A DNA stretch of 64,000 nucleotides. Source: Fodinibacter sp963763015 (GTDB lineage: Bacteria > Actinomycetota > Actinomycetes > Actinomycetales > Dermatophilaceae). The notes below the pieces were generated by a model that was not told the origin of the DNA, searched no databases, and saw only the letters and a list, made by a program, of their open reading frames with translations. The DNA is taken from assembly GCA_963763015.1 (NCBI GenBank), contig CAVXML010000012.1, positions 153,333-217,332 on the forward strand, written 5' to 3'. Every line of letters starts with the position of its first letter. The stretch's first letter is position 1. The translations under genes were made by a program, and so were the position numbers. Positions 8,728 through 17,520 of this stretch are shown piece by piece.

Positions 8728-9570
8728 ATGCCGGGTCTACCGGCGCCGACACGTGGGACGTTCTCCAACGGGATGGAGTTCCTGCGGTGGGGTACCGGGC
8801 CGAGGTCGCTGCTGTTCATCGGCGGCGGCCCCGGCAGCTCCCTCCCGACGGGGCTGTTCACTCGGATGTCCCGCCGGTGGTTCGACCCGTTCCTCGAGGC
8901 CGGGTACGCCGTCTGGGTCGTCACACGCCGACGGAACATGCCGCGGGGGCACACGATCTCCGACATGGCCGCCGACTACGAGCAGGTCATCAGCGAGGCC
9001 TTCGGTGGCCATGTGGACGTCCTGGTCGGCGAGTCGTTCGGCGGGATGGTGGCCCAGCACCTCGCCGCGCGTACCGGGCCGACCTTCGGCCACGTCGCGC
9101 TGGTCGTGAGCGGGGCGGAGGTGAGCGAGTGGGGCAGGGCGGTCGACGCGCGCCTCGCTGCGGCGATCGCGCGAGGCGACCGGGTCGGCACCGGCATGGC
9201 GTTCGCCGAGTACGTGATCCCGGGTGACCGTGGGCGGTGGCTCCGTCGTCTGGTCGGCCCGTGGATCGGGCGCTCGCTGCTGTCGGGGAGGAGGTACCCC
9301 GCCTCCGACCTACTGGTCGAGACCGAGGCCGAGATGACCTTCGACGCCAGGGCCGACCTGGCGCGGATCAGGGCGCCGGTCGTCCTCCTGTGCGGCGACC
9401 GCGACCGGTTCTTCCCGCAGGACGTCGTCGACGAGACCGTCGCGATGATCCCGCGCTCGACACTGGTGACCTACGAGGGCAAGGGCCACATGGCAGTGGG
9501 CTCGAGCGCTCGCGTGGCGCGCGACGTGCTCGCGTTCGTCGACCGGGACCGGAGCAGTCAGACGGGGTGA
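8728..9570 (+). CDS. Alpha/beta hydrolase
   Basis: A 280-residue alpha/beta-hydrolase fold protein. The nucleophile elbow is GESFGG with Ser103, the acid is in LLCGDRDRFFP and the base in YEGKGHM, giving a complete Ser-Asp-His triad. The oxyanion region is IGGGPGSS near residue 31. No signal peptide is present, so a cytoplasmic esterase, lipase or thioesterase is possible; the substrate is unknown. It follows pspA by only six bases and has no good Shine-Dalgarno sequence of its own, so translation is probably coupled. Its last 13 bases overlap the end of the convergent NUDIX-like gene. Confidence 0.85.
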   Translation: MPGLPAPTRGTFSNGMEFLRWGTGPRSLLFIGGGPGSSLPTGLFTRMSRRWFDPFLEAGYAVWVVTRRRNMPRGHTISDMAADYEQVISEAFGGHVDVLVGESFGGMVAQHLAARTGPTFGHVALVVSGAEVSEWGRAVDARLAAAIARGDRVGTGMAFAEYVIPGDRGRWLRRLVGPWIGRSLLSGRRYPASDLLVETEAEMTFDARADLARIRAPVVLLCGDRDRFFPQDVVDETVAMIPRSTLVTYEGKGHMAVGSSARVARDVLAFVDRDRSSQTG

Positions 9571-10097
9571 CCGAGGTGCGCCAGCGCCTGGCGCAGCAGC
9601 ACCCCGTGACCGCGGTCCATCTCCGCCTGCACGCCCGGGTCGAGGGCCTGGTCGGGGCTGAACCAGGTGAGGTCGAGGGAGTCGTTCTGGGGCGCGCAGT
9701 CGCCGGCCACCGGCACGACGAACGCCAGGGAGACCGCGTGCTGCCGCGGGTCGTGGAACGGCGTGACGCCCGGGGTCGGGAAGTACTCCGCGACGGTGAA
9801 CGGCTGCGGGTTGACGGGGATCCGGGGCAGGGCCATCGGCCCGAGGTCCTTCTCGATGTGGCGCAGCAGCGCGTCACGCACCCGCTCGTGGTGCAGCACC
9901 CGTCCGGAGACCAGCTCCCGGCACACCTGCCCCTCGGCGCCGAGCCGGAGCAGCACGCCCACCGCCGTCACGGCCCCGCGGTCGTCGACCCGCACGGGCA
10001 CCGCGTCGACGTAGAGGATCGGCAGCTTCTCCCGCGCGGCGTCGAGGTCCTCCCGGCTCAGCCAGGCGGGGTCGCGGTCCAGCTCCAGGGGGTTCAT
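9558..10097 (-). CDS. NUDIX-fold DUF4916 family protein
   Basis: A 179-residue protein matching the actinobacterial DUF4916/NUDIX-like family: LPILYVDAVPVRVDDRG, LLRLGAEGQV, SGRVLHHERVRDALLRHI and SLDLTWFSPDQA. The canonical NUDIX box (GX5EX7REUXEEXGU) is not intact, so hydrolase activity is uncertain. Its start overlaps the end of the ECF S-component gene by an ATGA, so it is translated as the last gene of the cobalamin-riboswitch operon. Whether it has any part in cofactor handling is unknown. Confidence 0.8.
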   Translation of the reverse strand: MNPLELDRDPAWLSREDLDAAREKLPILYVDAVPVRVDDRGAVTAVGVLLRLGAEGQVCRELVSGRVLHHERVRDALLRHIEKDLGPMALPRIPVNPQPFTVAEYFPTPGVTPFHDPRQHAVSLAFVVPVAGDCAPQNDSLDLTWFSPDQALDPGVQAEMDRGHGVLLRQALAHLGHPV

Positions 10098-10942
10098 GGC
10101 GACGATGGTGCCACGTCGGTGGTTTCGCCCGCCGGGGTCCGCTCCCGCTCGAAGCGCACGGCGTCCTCGAACGCGGCCCTGCGGGCCGCCCGGTGCAGGG
10201 CGCCGAGGACCGCGCGACCGGTGATGAGGACCAGCACGGCGGTCGTCACGGCGCGGCCGATGTCCCAGCCGAGGCTCGTGGCGAGGGTGAAGACCAGGAA
10301 GCGATGGAGGTTCTCGAGCACCGGGGCGCCTGCCACGTAGGACAGCTCGCCCGCCACCCCGGTGGTGAACGGCCAGAACGAGAGGTTGAGCAGAAGCCCG
10401 TACGCCAGACCCGCGAGCGCACCGTAGCCGGCGAGGAGCAGCACCTCGGCGCGGCCGTGGGCCCGGGGGAGGAGCCCTGCTCCCCAGCCGACCCAGGCGG
10501 CACCGAGCATCTGGAACGGCAGCCAGGGCCCCACACCCCCGGTCACGAGCGCGGAGGCGAAGAGCGTCGTGGCCCCGAGCACGAACCCGAAGCCGGCCCC
10601 GAACACGCGCCCCCCGAGGACGAGGAGGAAGAACACCGTCTCCAGGCCCGCGGTGCCTGCACCGAGCGGTCGCAGGGCCGCCCCCACGGCGGCGAGCACG
10701 CCGAGCATCGCAACCGCCTTGACGTCCATGCCGCCCTCGCTGAGCTCGGCCAGGACGACCGCGAGGAGCAGCGGCAGGATGAGCGCGAAGACCAGCGGGG
10801 CGTCGCCGCCGCGGGCCAGCCCCGAGTCGGCCGTCACGAGCAGCGGCCAGCAGAACGCCAGCAGCCCGGCGACGGACACCAGCGTCACCGCGGCCGTCGA
10901 GCGGGGCCGCAGGACGAGTGCGCGGACCCGGCGGGCGCTCAT
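10094..10942 (-). CDS. ECF transporter substrate-binding (S) membrane subunit
   Basis: A 282-residue integral membrane protein with about six hydrophobic segments: VTLVSVAGLLAFCWPLL, LVFALILPLLLAVVLAEL, a Gly-rich central core with FGFVLGATTLFASALV, and VLLLAGYGALAGLAYG. It belongs to the energy-coupling-factor substrate-specific subunits, which bind a vitamin from outside and topple in the membrane to release it. Together with the T and A proteins encoded immediately upstream, it completes an importer. The cobalamin riboswitch and the transcobalamin-like proteins in the same operon point to cobalamin or a corrinoid as substrate; this is inference. Starts overlap by ATGA at both ends, indicating tight translational coupling. 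Confidence 0.85.
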   Translation of the reverse strand: MSARRVRALVLRPRSTAAVTLVSVAGLLAFCWPLLVTADSGLARGGDAPLVFALILPLLLAVVLAELSEGGMDVKAVAMLGVLAAVGAALRPLGAGTAGLETVFFLLVLGGRVFGAGFGFVLGATTLFASALVTGGVGPWLPFQMLGAAWVGWGAGLLPRAHGRAEVLLLAGYGALAGLAYGLLLNLSFWPFTTGVAGELSYVAGAPVLENLHRFLVFTLATSLGWDIGRAVTTAVLVLITGRAVLGALHRAARRAAFEDAVRFERERTPAGETTDVAPSSP

Positions 10943-12678
10943 GTCGGCACCGACTCGAGGGCCGCTCGGACGTCCGCGACCGTGAGCCACGGCCCCGGAC
11001 CGGTCACCTTCGACACCTGCGGGGCGAAGGCGGGCGAGGACACCACGACCTCGGCGGTGGGCCCGTCGGCGACGAGCTCACCGGCCGCCATCACCAGGAC
11101 CCGGTGCGAGCACTCCGCCACGAACTCCACGTCGTGGGTCGACACGACGACCGCGCGACCACGCGCAGCCAGGCCACGCAGGACGCGGCTCAGCGACACC
11201 TTCGCCGTGGGGTCCAGACCGCGGGTCGGCTCGTCGAGGAGAAGCACCGGTGGGTCGGCGGTCAGCTGTACCGCGAGCACGAGCGCCAGCTTCTGACCCT
11301 CGGAGAGGTCGCGCGGGTGCCGGTCCCGCGGGATGCCGGGCGCCAGCTCGGCCAGCAGGCGCGCGCAGGTGCCCGGGGGTGCCGCGCTCTCCCTGTCCGC
11401 CTGCTCGCACTCGGCGCCCACCGTGTCGCGGTAGAGCAGGTCGGCCGCGGACTGCGGCACCAGGCCGACGAGTGCGCGACGTTCACCGGGGGCCAGCGTG
11501 CCCGGCTGGAGGGTGGTGGATGCCGGGTCGGCTGGTCTGCCCGATGCCGCGACGGCCCTTCCACTGGCGGCTCGCGAGTCGTCCACCGGCCACGTCGTCA
11601 CGTGCACGGTGCCACGCGTCAGCTCACCACTGCCCTGCAGGGCCCAGAGCAGGGACGACTTGCCCGATCCGTTGCGGCCCATGAGGGCGGTGACCTCGCC
11701 CGACCGGAGCTCGACGTCGACGCCCGCGACGGCGACGACGTCCCCGGGGTGTCGGACCACGACGCCGCGCGCGGTGACCACCGGGCCTCCAGGGTGACCA
11801 GGTGGCCGACCCGGTGACGCAGCGAGGTCGGGGGAGGGCGGTGAGGGCAGCGTGGTGGCCAGGCGCGCGCGAAGGTCCGTCGCCGCCCGTCGGGCGTCCC
11901 GCACGGACAGAGGCAGGGGGACCCACCCGGCGTATCGGCCGAGGTCGACCACCGGGGAGGTGATGTCACTGTCGAGCATGAGCGCGGCCGGGGTGCCGGC
12001 CGAGACGGTGCCGTCTGCCGAGACGTGCACGACCCGGTCGGCGTAGTGCAGCACCCGCTCCACGCGGTGCTCGGCGACGACGACCGTGACCGAGAGGTCG
12101 TGAACGAGCCGGGTGATCGTTGCGAGCACCTCCTCGGCACCGGTCGGGTCGAGTGCGGACGTCGGTTCGTCGAGCAGGATCACCCGGGGGTGGGCCGTGA
12201 GCACGGAGCCGATCGCCACCCGCTGCTGCTGGCCGCCCGACAGGTCCCGCAGCGGAGCATCGCGCAGCTCGGCGATCCCGAGAAGGTCCAGCGTCTCCTC
12301 GACCCGCTTGCGCATGGTGGCCGCCGGGAGGCCGAGCTGCTCCATGCCGTAGGCGAGCTCCTCCTCGACGGTGTCGGTGACGAACCCGGCGAGTGGATCC
12401 TGGCCCACGACCCCGACGAGGTCTGCCAGGTCGCGGGGTCGGTGGTCGCGGGTGTCGCGGCCGTGGAGGAGCACACGGCCCGCGAGGGTTCCCCCGGTGA
12501 AGTGCGGCACGCGGGCGCACATCGCGCCGAGCAGGGTCGACTTGCCCGATCCCGTGCGCCCGACGACGAGCGCCAGCTCACCCTCCTCGACGGTCAGCTC
12601 GACGCCACGCAGCACGGGCCGGTCGGAACCCGGGAGGGTGACCGAGACGCACTCCAGGGCGATCGCGTGGTCAGCCAC
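10939..12678 (-). CDS. ECF transporter ATPase with two fused ABC domains
   Basis: A 579-residue protein carrying both nucleotide-binding domains of an ECF importer. Domain 1 has Walker A GRTGSGKST (40-48), signature LSGGQQQR and Walker B VILLDEPTSALD. Domain 2 has Walker A GRNGSGKSS, the degenerate signature LSEGQKLAL and Walker B VLLLDEPTRGLD. Each has a switch His (VAEHRVE and STHDVEF). The linker is Pro/Gly-rich. It hydrolyses ATP on the cytoplasmic face to drive uptake through the T and S subunits. Fused A-A' proteins are usual in actinobacteria. It overlaps the T gene upstream by 8 bases and the S gene downstream by 4. Confidence 0.95.
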   Translation of the reverse strand: MADHAIALECVSVTLPGSDRPVLRGVELTVEEGELALVVGRTGSGKSTLLGAMCARVPHFTGGTLAGRVLLHGRDTRDHRPRDLADLVGVVGQDPLAGFVTDTVEEELAYGMEQLGLPAATMRKRVEETLDLLGIAELRDAPLRDLSGGQQQRVAIGSVLTAHPRVILLDEPTSALDPTGAEEVLATITRLVHDLSVTVVVAEHRVERVLHYADRVVHVSADGTVSAGTPAALMLDSDITSPVVDLGRYAGWVPLPLSVRDARRAATDLRARLATTLPSPPSPDLAASPGRPPGHPGGPVVTARGVVVRHPGDVVAVAGVDVELRSGEVTALMGRNGSGKSSLLWALQGSGELTRGTVHVTTWPVDDSRAASGRAVAASGRPADPASTTLQPGTLAPGERRALVGLVPQSAADLLYRDTVGAECEQADRESAAPPGTCARLLAELAPGIPRDRHPRDLSEGQKLALVLAVQLTADPPVLLLDEPTRGLDPTAKVSLSRVLRGLAARGRAVVVSTHDVEFVAECSHRVLVMAAGELVADGPTAEVVVSSPAFAPQVSKVTGPGPWLTVADVRAALESVPT

Positions 12679-13801
12679 GGTCGCTCGCCACCTCGACCCG
12701 CGCGCCGCGTTGCGGGGTGCGTGGGGCGGCCCGCGGGGGCTCGGGTGTCAGGTAGGCCGGGAGCGCGCCGACGAGCAGCCCCGCGACGGCCGCCGGGGGC
12801 AGTGGCGGGACGCCGAGCGGGGTGAGGGGCATGGCCAGGACGTCAGGGTTGAGGCGTGAGACGGCCACGAGGACGGTGGCGGTGACGACGCCGCAGCCGA
12901 GCGTCAGCCACTCCGCGCTGCGCCACGGGTCGGCCCGGTAGGTGGTCCGCGGGACGTGTCGTCCGCCGAGCCACAACCCGAGGGCGGAGAGCGACAGGCC
13001 GAGCAGGAGCGTCGGCGTGCCCATGGCGGCGGGCGTCGTGGCGTCGAGCACGCCGTAGATGCCCACGGCGGTGGCCAGGAGCCCACCCAGGGTCACCGCG
13101 CCGGTGAGCAGGCGGTGCGTCGGTGGCACACCCTGGGTGCGGCCGTACCCCCGGGAGTCCATGGCCGCCGCCAGGAGGAGCGAGCGTTCCAGGGTGTCCT
13201 CCAGCACCGGGAGGGCGATGGCGGGCACGGCACGAAGGCCCCGGCTCGTGTCGCCACGCAGCTGCCGGGCCCGGGATACCCGCTGCACGCTCTCGGCCAG
13301 CTGGGGGGCGACGGACACCGAGACCACCACTGCCGAGCCGATCTCGTGAAGGGCACCGGGAAGGCTGCGCAGCAGGCGTTTGGGGTTCGCCAGGGCGTTC
13401 GCCGCGCCGATGCAGGCAATCATCACGGCCAGCCGCAGCCCCGCCAGGGCCGCGGCGAGCAGACCCTCGAGGTAGACGGTGCCACCGAGCTGGATGCCGG
13501 CGGCCCACGCCGGCAGCGTGACCTCGGGGAGGCGCACGACCACGATCTCGCCGAACTTGAGCCCGACGAGAACGTGGAGCACGACCCGGACGACGATGAT
13601 CGCGAGCCCGAGCCAGAGGTACAGCCGGAAGGCGCGTGCCCACGGCGACGTGCCCCGGCGGGCCGCGACGACCAGGCTGACCACGGCCAGCGCCAGCAGC
13701 AGCAGCACCGGGTTCGTCGTCATGCTGACGGCGACGGCCATGCCGATGGCCCATCCCCACCACGCGGCGGGATGCACGGCGCGGGGCAGGGTCTTGCTCA
13801 T
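12671..13801 (-). CDS. ECF transporter transmembrane (T/CbiQ-type) subunit
   Basis: A 376-residue CbiQ/EcfT-family membrane protein. N-terminal hydrophobic helices (VLLLLALAVVSLVV, LGLAIIVVRVVLHVLV) are followed by the cytoplasmic coupling helices with two Arg-containing motifs, SRARQLRG and MDSRGYGR. These are the ARG-type sites that dock onto the two ATPase domains. Further membrane segments follow, then a basic tail. It scaffolds the S subunit and the fused ATPase. It starts 16 bases after the DUF4430 gene and overlaps the ATPase gene. Extra C-terminal helices make it longer than a minimal EcfT of about 260 residues. Confidence 0.92.
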   Translation of the reverse strand: MSKTLPRAVHPAAWWGWAIGMAVAVSMTTNPVLLLLALAVVSLVVAARRGTSPWARAFRLYLWLGLAIIVVRVVLHVLVGLKFGEIVVVRLPEVTLPAWAAGIQLGGTVYLEGLLAAALAGLRLAVMIACIGAANALANPKRLLRSLPGALHEIGSAVVVSVSVAPQLAESVQRVSRARQLRGDTSRGLRAVPAIALPVLEDTLERSLLLAAAMDSRGYGRTQGVPPTHRLLTGAVTLGGLLATAVGIYGVLDATTPAAMGTPTLLLGLSLSALGLWLGGRHVPRTTYRADPWRSAEWLTLGCGVVTATVLVAVSRLNPDVLAMPLTPLGVPPLPPAAVAGLLVGALPAYLTPEPPRAAPRTPQRGARVEVASDRG

Positions 13802-13817
13802 CGCAGCGTCACCAGCC

Positions 13818-14699
13818 TCAGGGGCGCCGCTTCCGGGCGGCCCAGACCGCCCCGGTGGCAACCAGGGCCACCAGCCCGGCCCCTGCCAGGAGGGTTCCCA
13901 GGCCGGGGGCGTCGTCCGCACCCTCCGAGGTGGCCGCCGCGGACAGCGGGGTGGGCGTCGCGGATCCGGACTGCACCCCTGCAGCGCCGGCATCCGGACC
14001 TGTCGTGGTCGACGGTGAGACGGCGGCGGACGGCGAGCCGGAGGCGGAGGGCGAGGGTTGCCCGGAGGCGGTGCTCTTCGAGGCCGAGGGTTGCGCGCCG
14101 GTGCTCGTGCTGGGCGCGCTGGACCCGGCCTTTGGCACCGAGGTCGTCACCCTGGGGGCTGACGTCGTCGCCTTCGGCGCCGAGGTCGCGGCAGGCTTGG
14201 TCGTTGTTGTGGCGGGGGCGCTCGTGGCCGACGGTGCCGGAGGGGCCACCCGCGGCTGCTGCCCGGAGCCGAACCGGAACCCCACGACGGTGCCCGCACC
14301 CGGGTCGTACGACGCCACCCCACTCGAGCTGTAGGTCCAGCTGCCGCCACGCTTGGCATGGAAGAAGGCCCAGTAGGCATCGGCCGGGGGCATCCGGACG
14401 CACGGGTCCGACGCGGGGAACCCGTTGATCCGGCAGACGACACTGCCCGGGAACTGCTGGGGGTACGTCACCGAGAACCCTGCCCCGGTCAGCGCCGCGA
14501 GCGCGGAGGAGGGGTTGCCGGAGGCGCAACGGATGCTGGTCGAGCCGCCGGTGTCGACCACGACGGTGACGCCTGTCGTGCCCGAGCAGGCGGCCGCACT
14601 CGCCGGCGCTGCCCCGGCCACCAGGCCGGCGAGTGCCAGACCCGTTGCCGCGACGGCGCCGGCGAGGCGACCGAGGACTCGGGGAGCGGTGGCATGCAT
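13818..14699 (-). CDS. Secreted DUF4430 (transcobalamin C-terminal-like) protein with membrane anchor
   Basis: A 293-residue exported protein. A signal peptide ends near ASAAAC, and a DUF4430 domain spans about residues 38-130: SALAALTGAGFSVTY, VVCRINGFPA, the YWAFFHAKRGGSWTYSS aromatic block and YDPGAGTVVGFRFG. A long Ser/Thr/Pro/Ala spacer (about 140-260) follows, then a C-terminal hydrophobic anchor (LLAGAGLVALVATGAVW) with RKRRP. DUF4430 is the family equivalent to the beta domain of vertebrate transcobalamin and intrinsic factor. The start overlaps the stop of the alpha/alpha-barrel gene as TGATG, and the T subunit follows 16 bases on. Role inferred: corrinoid capture on the outer face of the membrane. 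Confidence 0.9.
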   Translation of the reverse strand: MHATAPRVLGRLAGAVAATGLALAGLVAGAAPASAAACSGTTGVTVVVDTGGSTSIRCASGNPSSALAALTGAGFSVTYPQQFPGSVVCRINGFPASDPCVRMPPADAYWAFFHAKRGGSWTYSSSGVASYDPGAGTVVGFRFGSGQQPRVAPPAPSATSAPATTTTKPAATSAPKATTSAPRVTTSVPKAGSSAPSTSTGAQPSASKSTASGQPSPSASGSPSAAVSPSTTTGPDAGAAGVQSGSATPTPLSAAATSEGADDAPGLGTLLAGAGLVALVATGAVWAARKRRP

Positions 14700-16277
14700 C
14701 AGAGGTGTGCCCCCTGTCGGCGTGATGCCACGACCGCGGCCGCACCCAGGACGACGAGCAGGACTCCGAGGCCAACCGGCAGGAGAAGGTCGGTGCCGGT
14801 CTGCGCGAGTGACCCGGTCGGAGCACCGTGGCTGGAGCCAGGGCTCGCCTCGTCGCCCGACCCGGTCGACCCTCCGGAGCCGGACGTCGGCCCCTCCGAC
14901 GACACCGGGGTGGACGGGCCTGCCGGCGTCGAGGGCTGAGGCACCGTCACCGGCTGGCGGGTCGGCTCCGGGGGACAGGTGGTGCTCGGCGCGGGGTCCT
15001 CGACTCCGGGCCCGGCGGCATCCAGCAGCGAGCTCCCCAGGAGGGCGAGCGCTGCCTGGGGCGTGGCGCGCAGGTCCGAGTCACTCGGAACGGACGTCGA
15101 GCGGGTGGCAGCCGAGAACGCGATCCCTCCGCGAAGCGGCTCGGGACTGGCGGCGTCGTACTGCAGGGTGCCGATGAAGGCAATGGCGGCGCCTGCTGCC
15201 GATGTCCGACCACCGGCGAGGAAGGCCTGGGCCGCCACCCCGGCGGTGTTGGCGTTGAGTACCCCATCTGCGCTCTCGAGTCCACCTGACGGGTCCTGCA
15301 CCTCCTCGAGCCAGTCCAAGGCTGCACCGGCGGCCAGCTCGGCGCGCGCGGGAAGGTCGTCGGAGCCGTTGCCGCACACCAGTGTCCGGCTCGCAGCGAG
15401 GAGCGCCTGAACGGCGAAGGCGGTGGCGTCCGCATCGCTCGCGCAGGTGTCACCGCCGAGGGAGCCACGGAAGCCACCGTCGGCGCACTGCTGGTCGAGG
15501 AGCAGCTCGACCGACGCGGCGTTCAGCCCCTGACCCGCACGCGACAGGGCGATGAGAGCGAGGGACTGCCCGATGGTGTTGGAGTAGTCGCCGTAGGCAG
15601 AGTCATCGCTGAATCGTCCCTCGGTCGTCTCCAGGGCCTGGAGCTGCGCAACCAGGTCGGTCCCGCCGAAGGATCGCGGGTCACCCCCTGCGACAACCAC
15701 GCCGAGCAGGGCCTTGGCGATCGGGCCGGCGTACGCCTCTCCGCCCGCGCCGATGTACGTGGCGAGGTTCGCCTCGAGGTAGGCGAGGGAGGCGTCTGCC
15801 TGGGCCTGCTGGGTCCCTGCACTGGCGAGGGCGACGATGGCGTCGATGGTGTTGCCGCCGTCGAAGTACGTGCTGCTGGGGTAGACGTAGTGGTCGTCGC
15901 CTTCGGCGAGCGTGCGAGCGATGAACGCGGCGGCGTCCTCGGCGGCGGTCGAGGCGAGGGCGGGCTGAGCGACGGCGCCGGCACTCGGTGATCGTCGCCG
16001 TTGGACTGGTTGCAGGGGTCGTCGGGCTCGCTGCGTGGGTCGTGGTGCTGGCTTCCGGCGACGTCGGGCTCGGTGCCGGGGTGGTCGACGTACTCCCTGT
16101 TGCAGCTGGCGACGTGGTCGCCGTCGCAGCCGGGGAGCCGGTCGCCGCCGGCGACGAGCCGGCGTCGGGTGTCGGCTCGGCGAACGCGCTCGCGGCCGGC
16201 GCCGTCAGGAGCGCAGTGGCGACGAGCAGGGTTCCGGCTCGGCGCAGCAGGGCGCCCCGGGTTGTGGTGGTGGTCAT
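14699..16277 (-). pseudogene. Wall-anchored alpha/alpha-barrel (prenyltransferase-repeat) protein, frame broken near 15985
   Basis: A signal peptide (LLVATALLTAPAASAFA) and a Ser/Thr/Pro stretch precede a helical-repeat domain of about 300 residues. Its repeats resemble squalene-cyclase/prenyltransferase units (STYFDGGNTIDAIVAL, QQCADGGFRGSLGG, DATAFAVQALLAA, DPSGGLESADGVLN). A Pro/Ser spacer, a sortase-type LAQTG motif, a hydrophobic stretch and RRQ end it. This fold matches the alpha domain of transcobalamin/intrinsic factor. AGAGAGG stands six bases before the ATG. The frame changes between PTATITE and SAGAVAQPAL; the locus is one base over a multiple of three, so an indel error is likely. 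It is the first gene behind the cobalamin riboswitch. Confidence 0.85.
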
Positions 16278-16379
16278 CGGTGCCTCTCTGAGCGGTTCAA
16301 GACGTGATGCCCGAACCACCGGATCAGCCCGGCACTCGGGCTCCGTCCCGCATTCCTCGACGGTGTTGTGGAGCCGCTC

Positions 16380-16476
16380 GCACCTGCCGGGCATTCCGAC
16401 TCGTCGCGACGAAACCGTCGCGACCCACGGCTGCGGGACAGTGCCGGACTTGGACCGGCTTCCCCCGAACAGGTGC
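16380..16476 (-). promoter_or_regulatory. Cobalamin riboswitch aptamer
   Basis: Read on the minus strand, the ends pair as GCACCTG/CAGGTGC (P1). Inside are the conserved core GGGGGAAGCCGGT, then CCAAGTCCGGCACTG, then the B12-box stretch TGTCCCGCAGCCGTG. A variable hairpin (GTCGCGACGGTTTCGTCGCGAC, split here as GTCGCGAC / GTCGCGAC) comes next, and GAGTCGGAATGCCC closes it. This order and spacing match the cobalamin aptamer family (RF00174 type). It ends about 100 bases before the first start codon, so ligand binding probably hides the AGAGAGG ribosome site or stops transcription. It places the whole downstream operon under cobalamin repression. Confidence 0.93.
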
Positions 16477-16506
16477 GTGTGGGTGCCGCCCGAAGGCGAC
16501 GCCGGA

Positions 16507-16512
16507 ACTCTA
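16507..16512 (-). promoter_or_regulatory. Candidate -10 (TAGAGT) of the cobalamin operon
   Basis: TAGAGT on the minus strand would start the transcript about 24 bases before the aptamer P1 helix, a sensible leader layout. No convincing -35 is visible. It lies between the HNH gene end and the riboswitch. Confidence 0.4.
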
Positions 16513-16704
16513 CTCCCTCCGGCGCTCGGCGCCGACCGGTCAGAACGGCGGCGGGTCGTTCTCGGCGTGTCGCCGATGGGATGACCGTGTCGGCCGATGG
16601 TCGGGCGACAGCCGCAGCTCCTTCAGGCGGATGCCGTGGCGAGGCGGCGCGAGGTCGACGAGGCGGCGAGCTGGGTCACCGCTCTGGGAGGTGCGACCGC
16701 ACCA

Positions 16705-16776
16705 GCCGGGGCGATCTCGCGTGGTCGGGCGGTCTCTCACGGTGGGGCGGTCTCTCACGGTGGGGCGGCCTCGGAC
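16705..16776. repeat. Four 18-base tandem units in the HNH gene tail
   Basis: Units such as ggtggggcggtctctcac repeat four times with drift. In the minus-strand reading frame they encode VRDRPT-type hexapeptides. They are coding micro-repeats, not a regulatory array. Confidence 0.75.
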
Positions 16777-17420
16777 GTCGAAGCGGTCACGCGAACCGCC
16801 CGCCGGCTCGTCATGGCCGGCGCCGCGGTGCTCGAGGAGGAACTCGAGCGGGCTGTGCGGGCCGTCGGGCAGCACGGTGCGGGCGCGGCTGCCGCCGTGG
16901 TCGAGCCGTGGGGTGACGGGCGGCCGCGGGCAGGACGGTCGTGCGCAGCGCGTCGACTGCCTCGGTGCTACGCACCCTGCCGGTGGGGTCGGTCCAGGTC
17001 GCAACGCCGTCGGCTGCGAGCACCACCCGCCACCCGGGTCGCTGCTTGACCCGGTGGTGACGGCGGCACAGGCACATCAGGTTGGCCGTGGTGGTCGCAC
17101 CCGCCGGCCACGGACGCACGTGGTCGAGGTCGCAGAACACCGCCGCGACCGTGCACCCGGGGAACCGGCACCGCCGGTCACGCGCCCGCACGTCGGCAGC
17201 CACCGAGCGCGAGGGCCGGTACGCGCCACCACCCGAGCCGGTGGCCGACGCCGATGCAGTCAGGGCGCCGGTGACCGGGTGGCACGGCGCGACGGTGACC
17301 GCAGATCCGACGTCGCTCACCACGGAGGTGACCCAGGCGCGGGGAACGAGCACGGGGTCGCCTGCCCGCAGGCCACCGACCTCGATGAGGTCGTCACCGG
17401 AAGGATCTCGGCCGGACGTC

Positions 17421-17520
17421 GGCTCCGGCTGGGACTGCGGGTGGGCCTCGGGCTCCGGCTGGGACTGCGGCTGGGCCTCGGGCTCCGGCTGGGACTGCGG
17501 CTGGGCCTCGGGCTCCGGCT
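17421..17520. repeat. 3.3 copies of a 30-base tandem repeat in the HNH gene linker
   Basis: Near-identical 30-base units (starting ggctccggctgggactgc) encode a decapeptide of the form QPEPEAQPQS on the minus strand, forming a proline/glutamine linker between the DUF222 and HNH domains. The frame break of the gene lies at the edge of this array, consistent with slippage during replication or miscounting during sequencing. Confidence 0.85.

Noticed and set aside
17421..17520. CRISPR-like regular 30-base repeats
   Set aside because: The copies are contiguous with no unique spacers, they keep a reading frame, and no cas genes are near.
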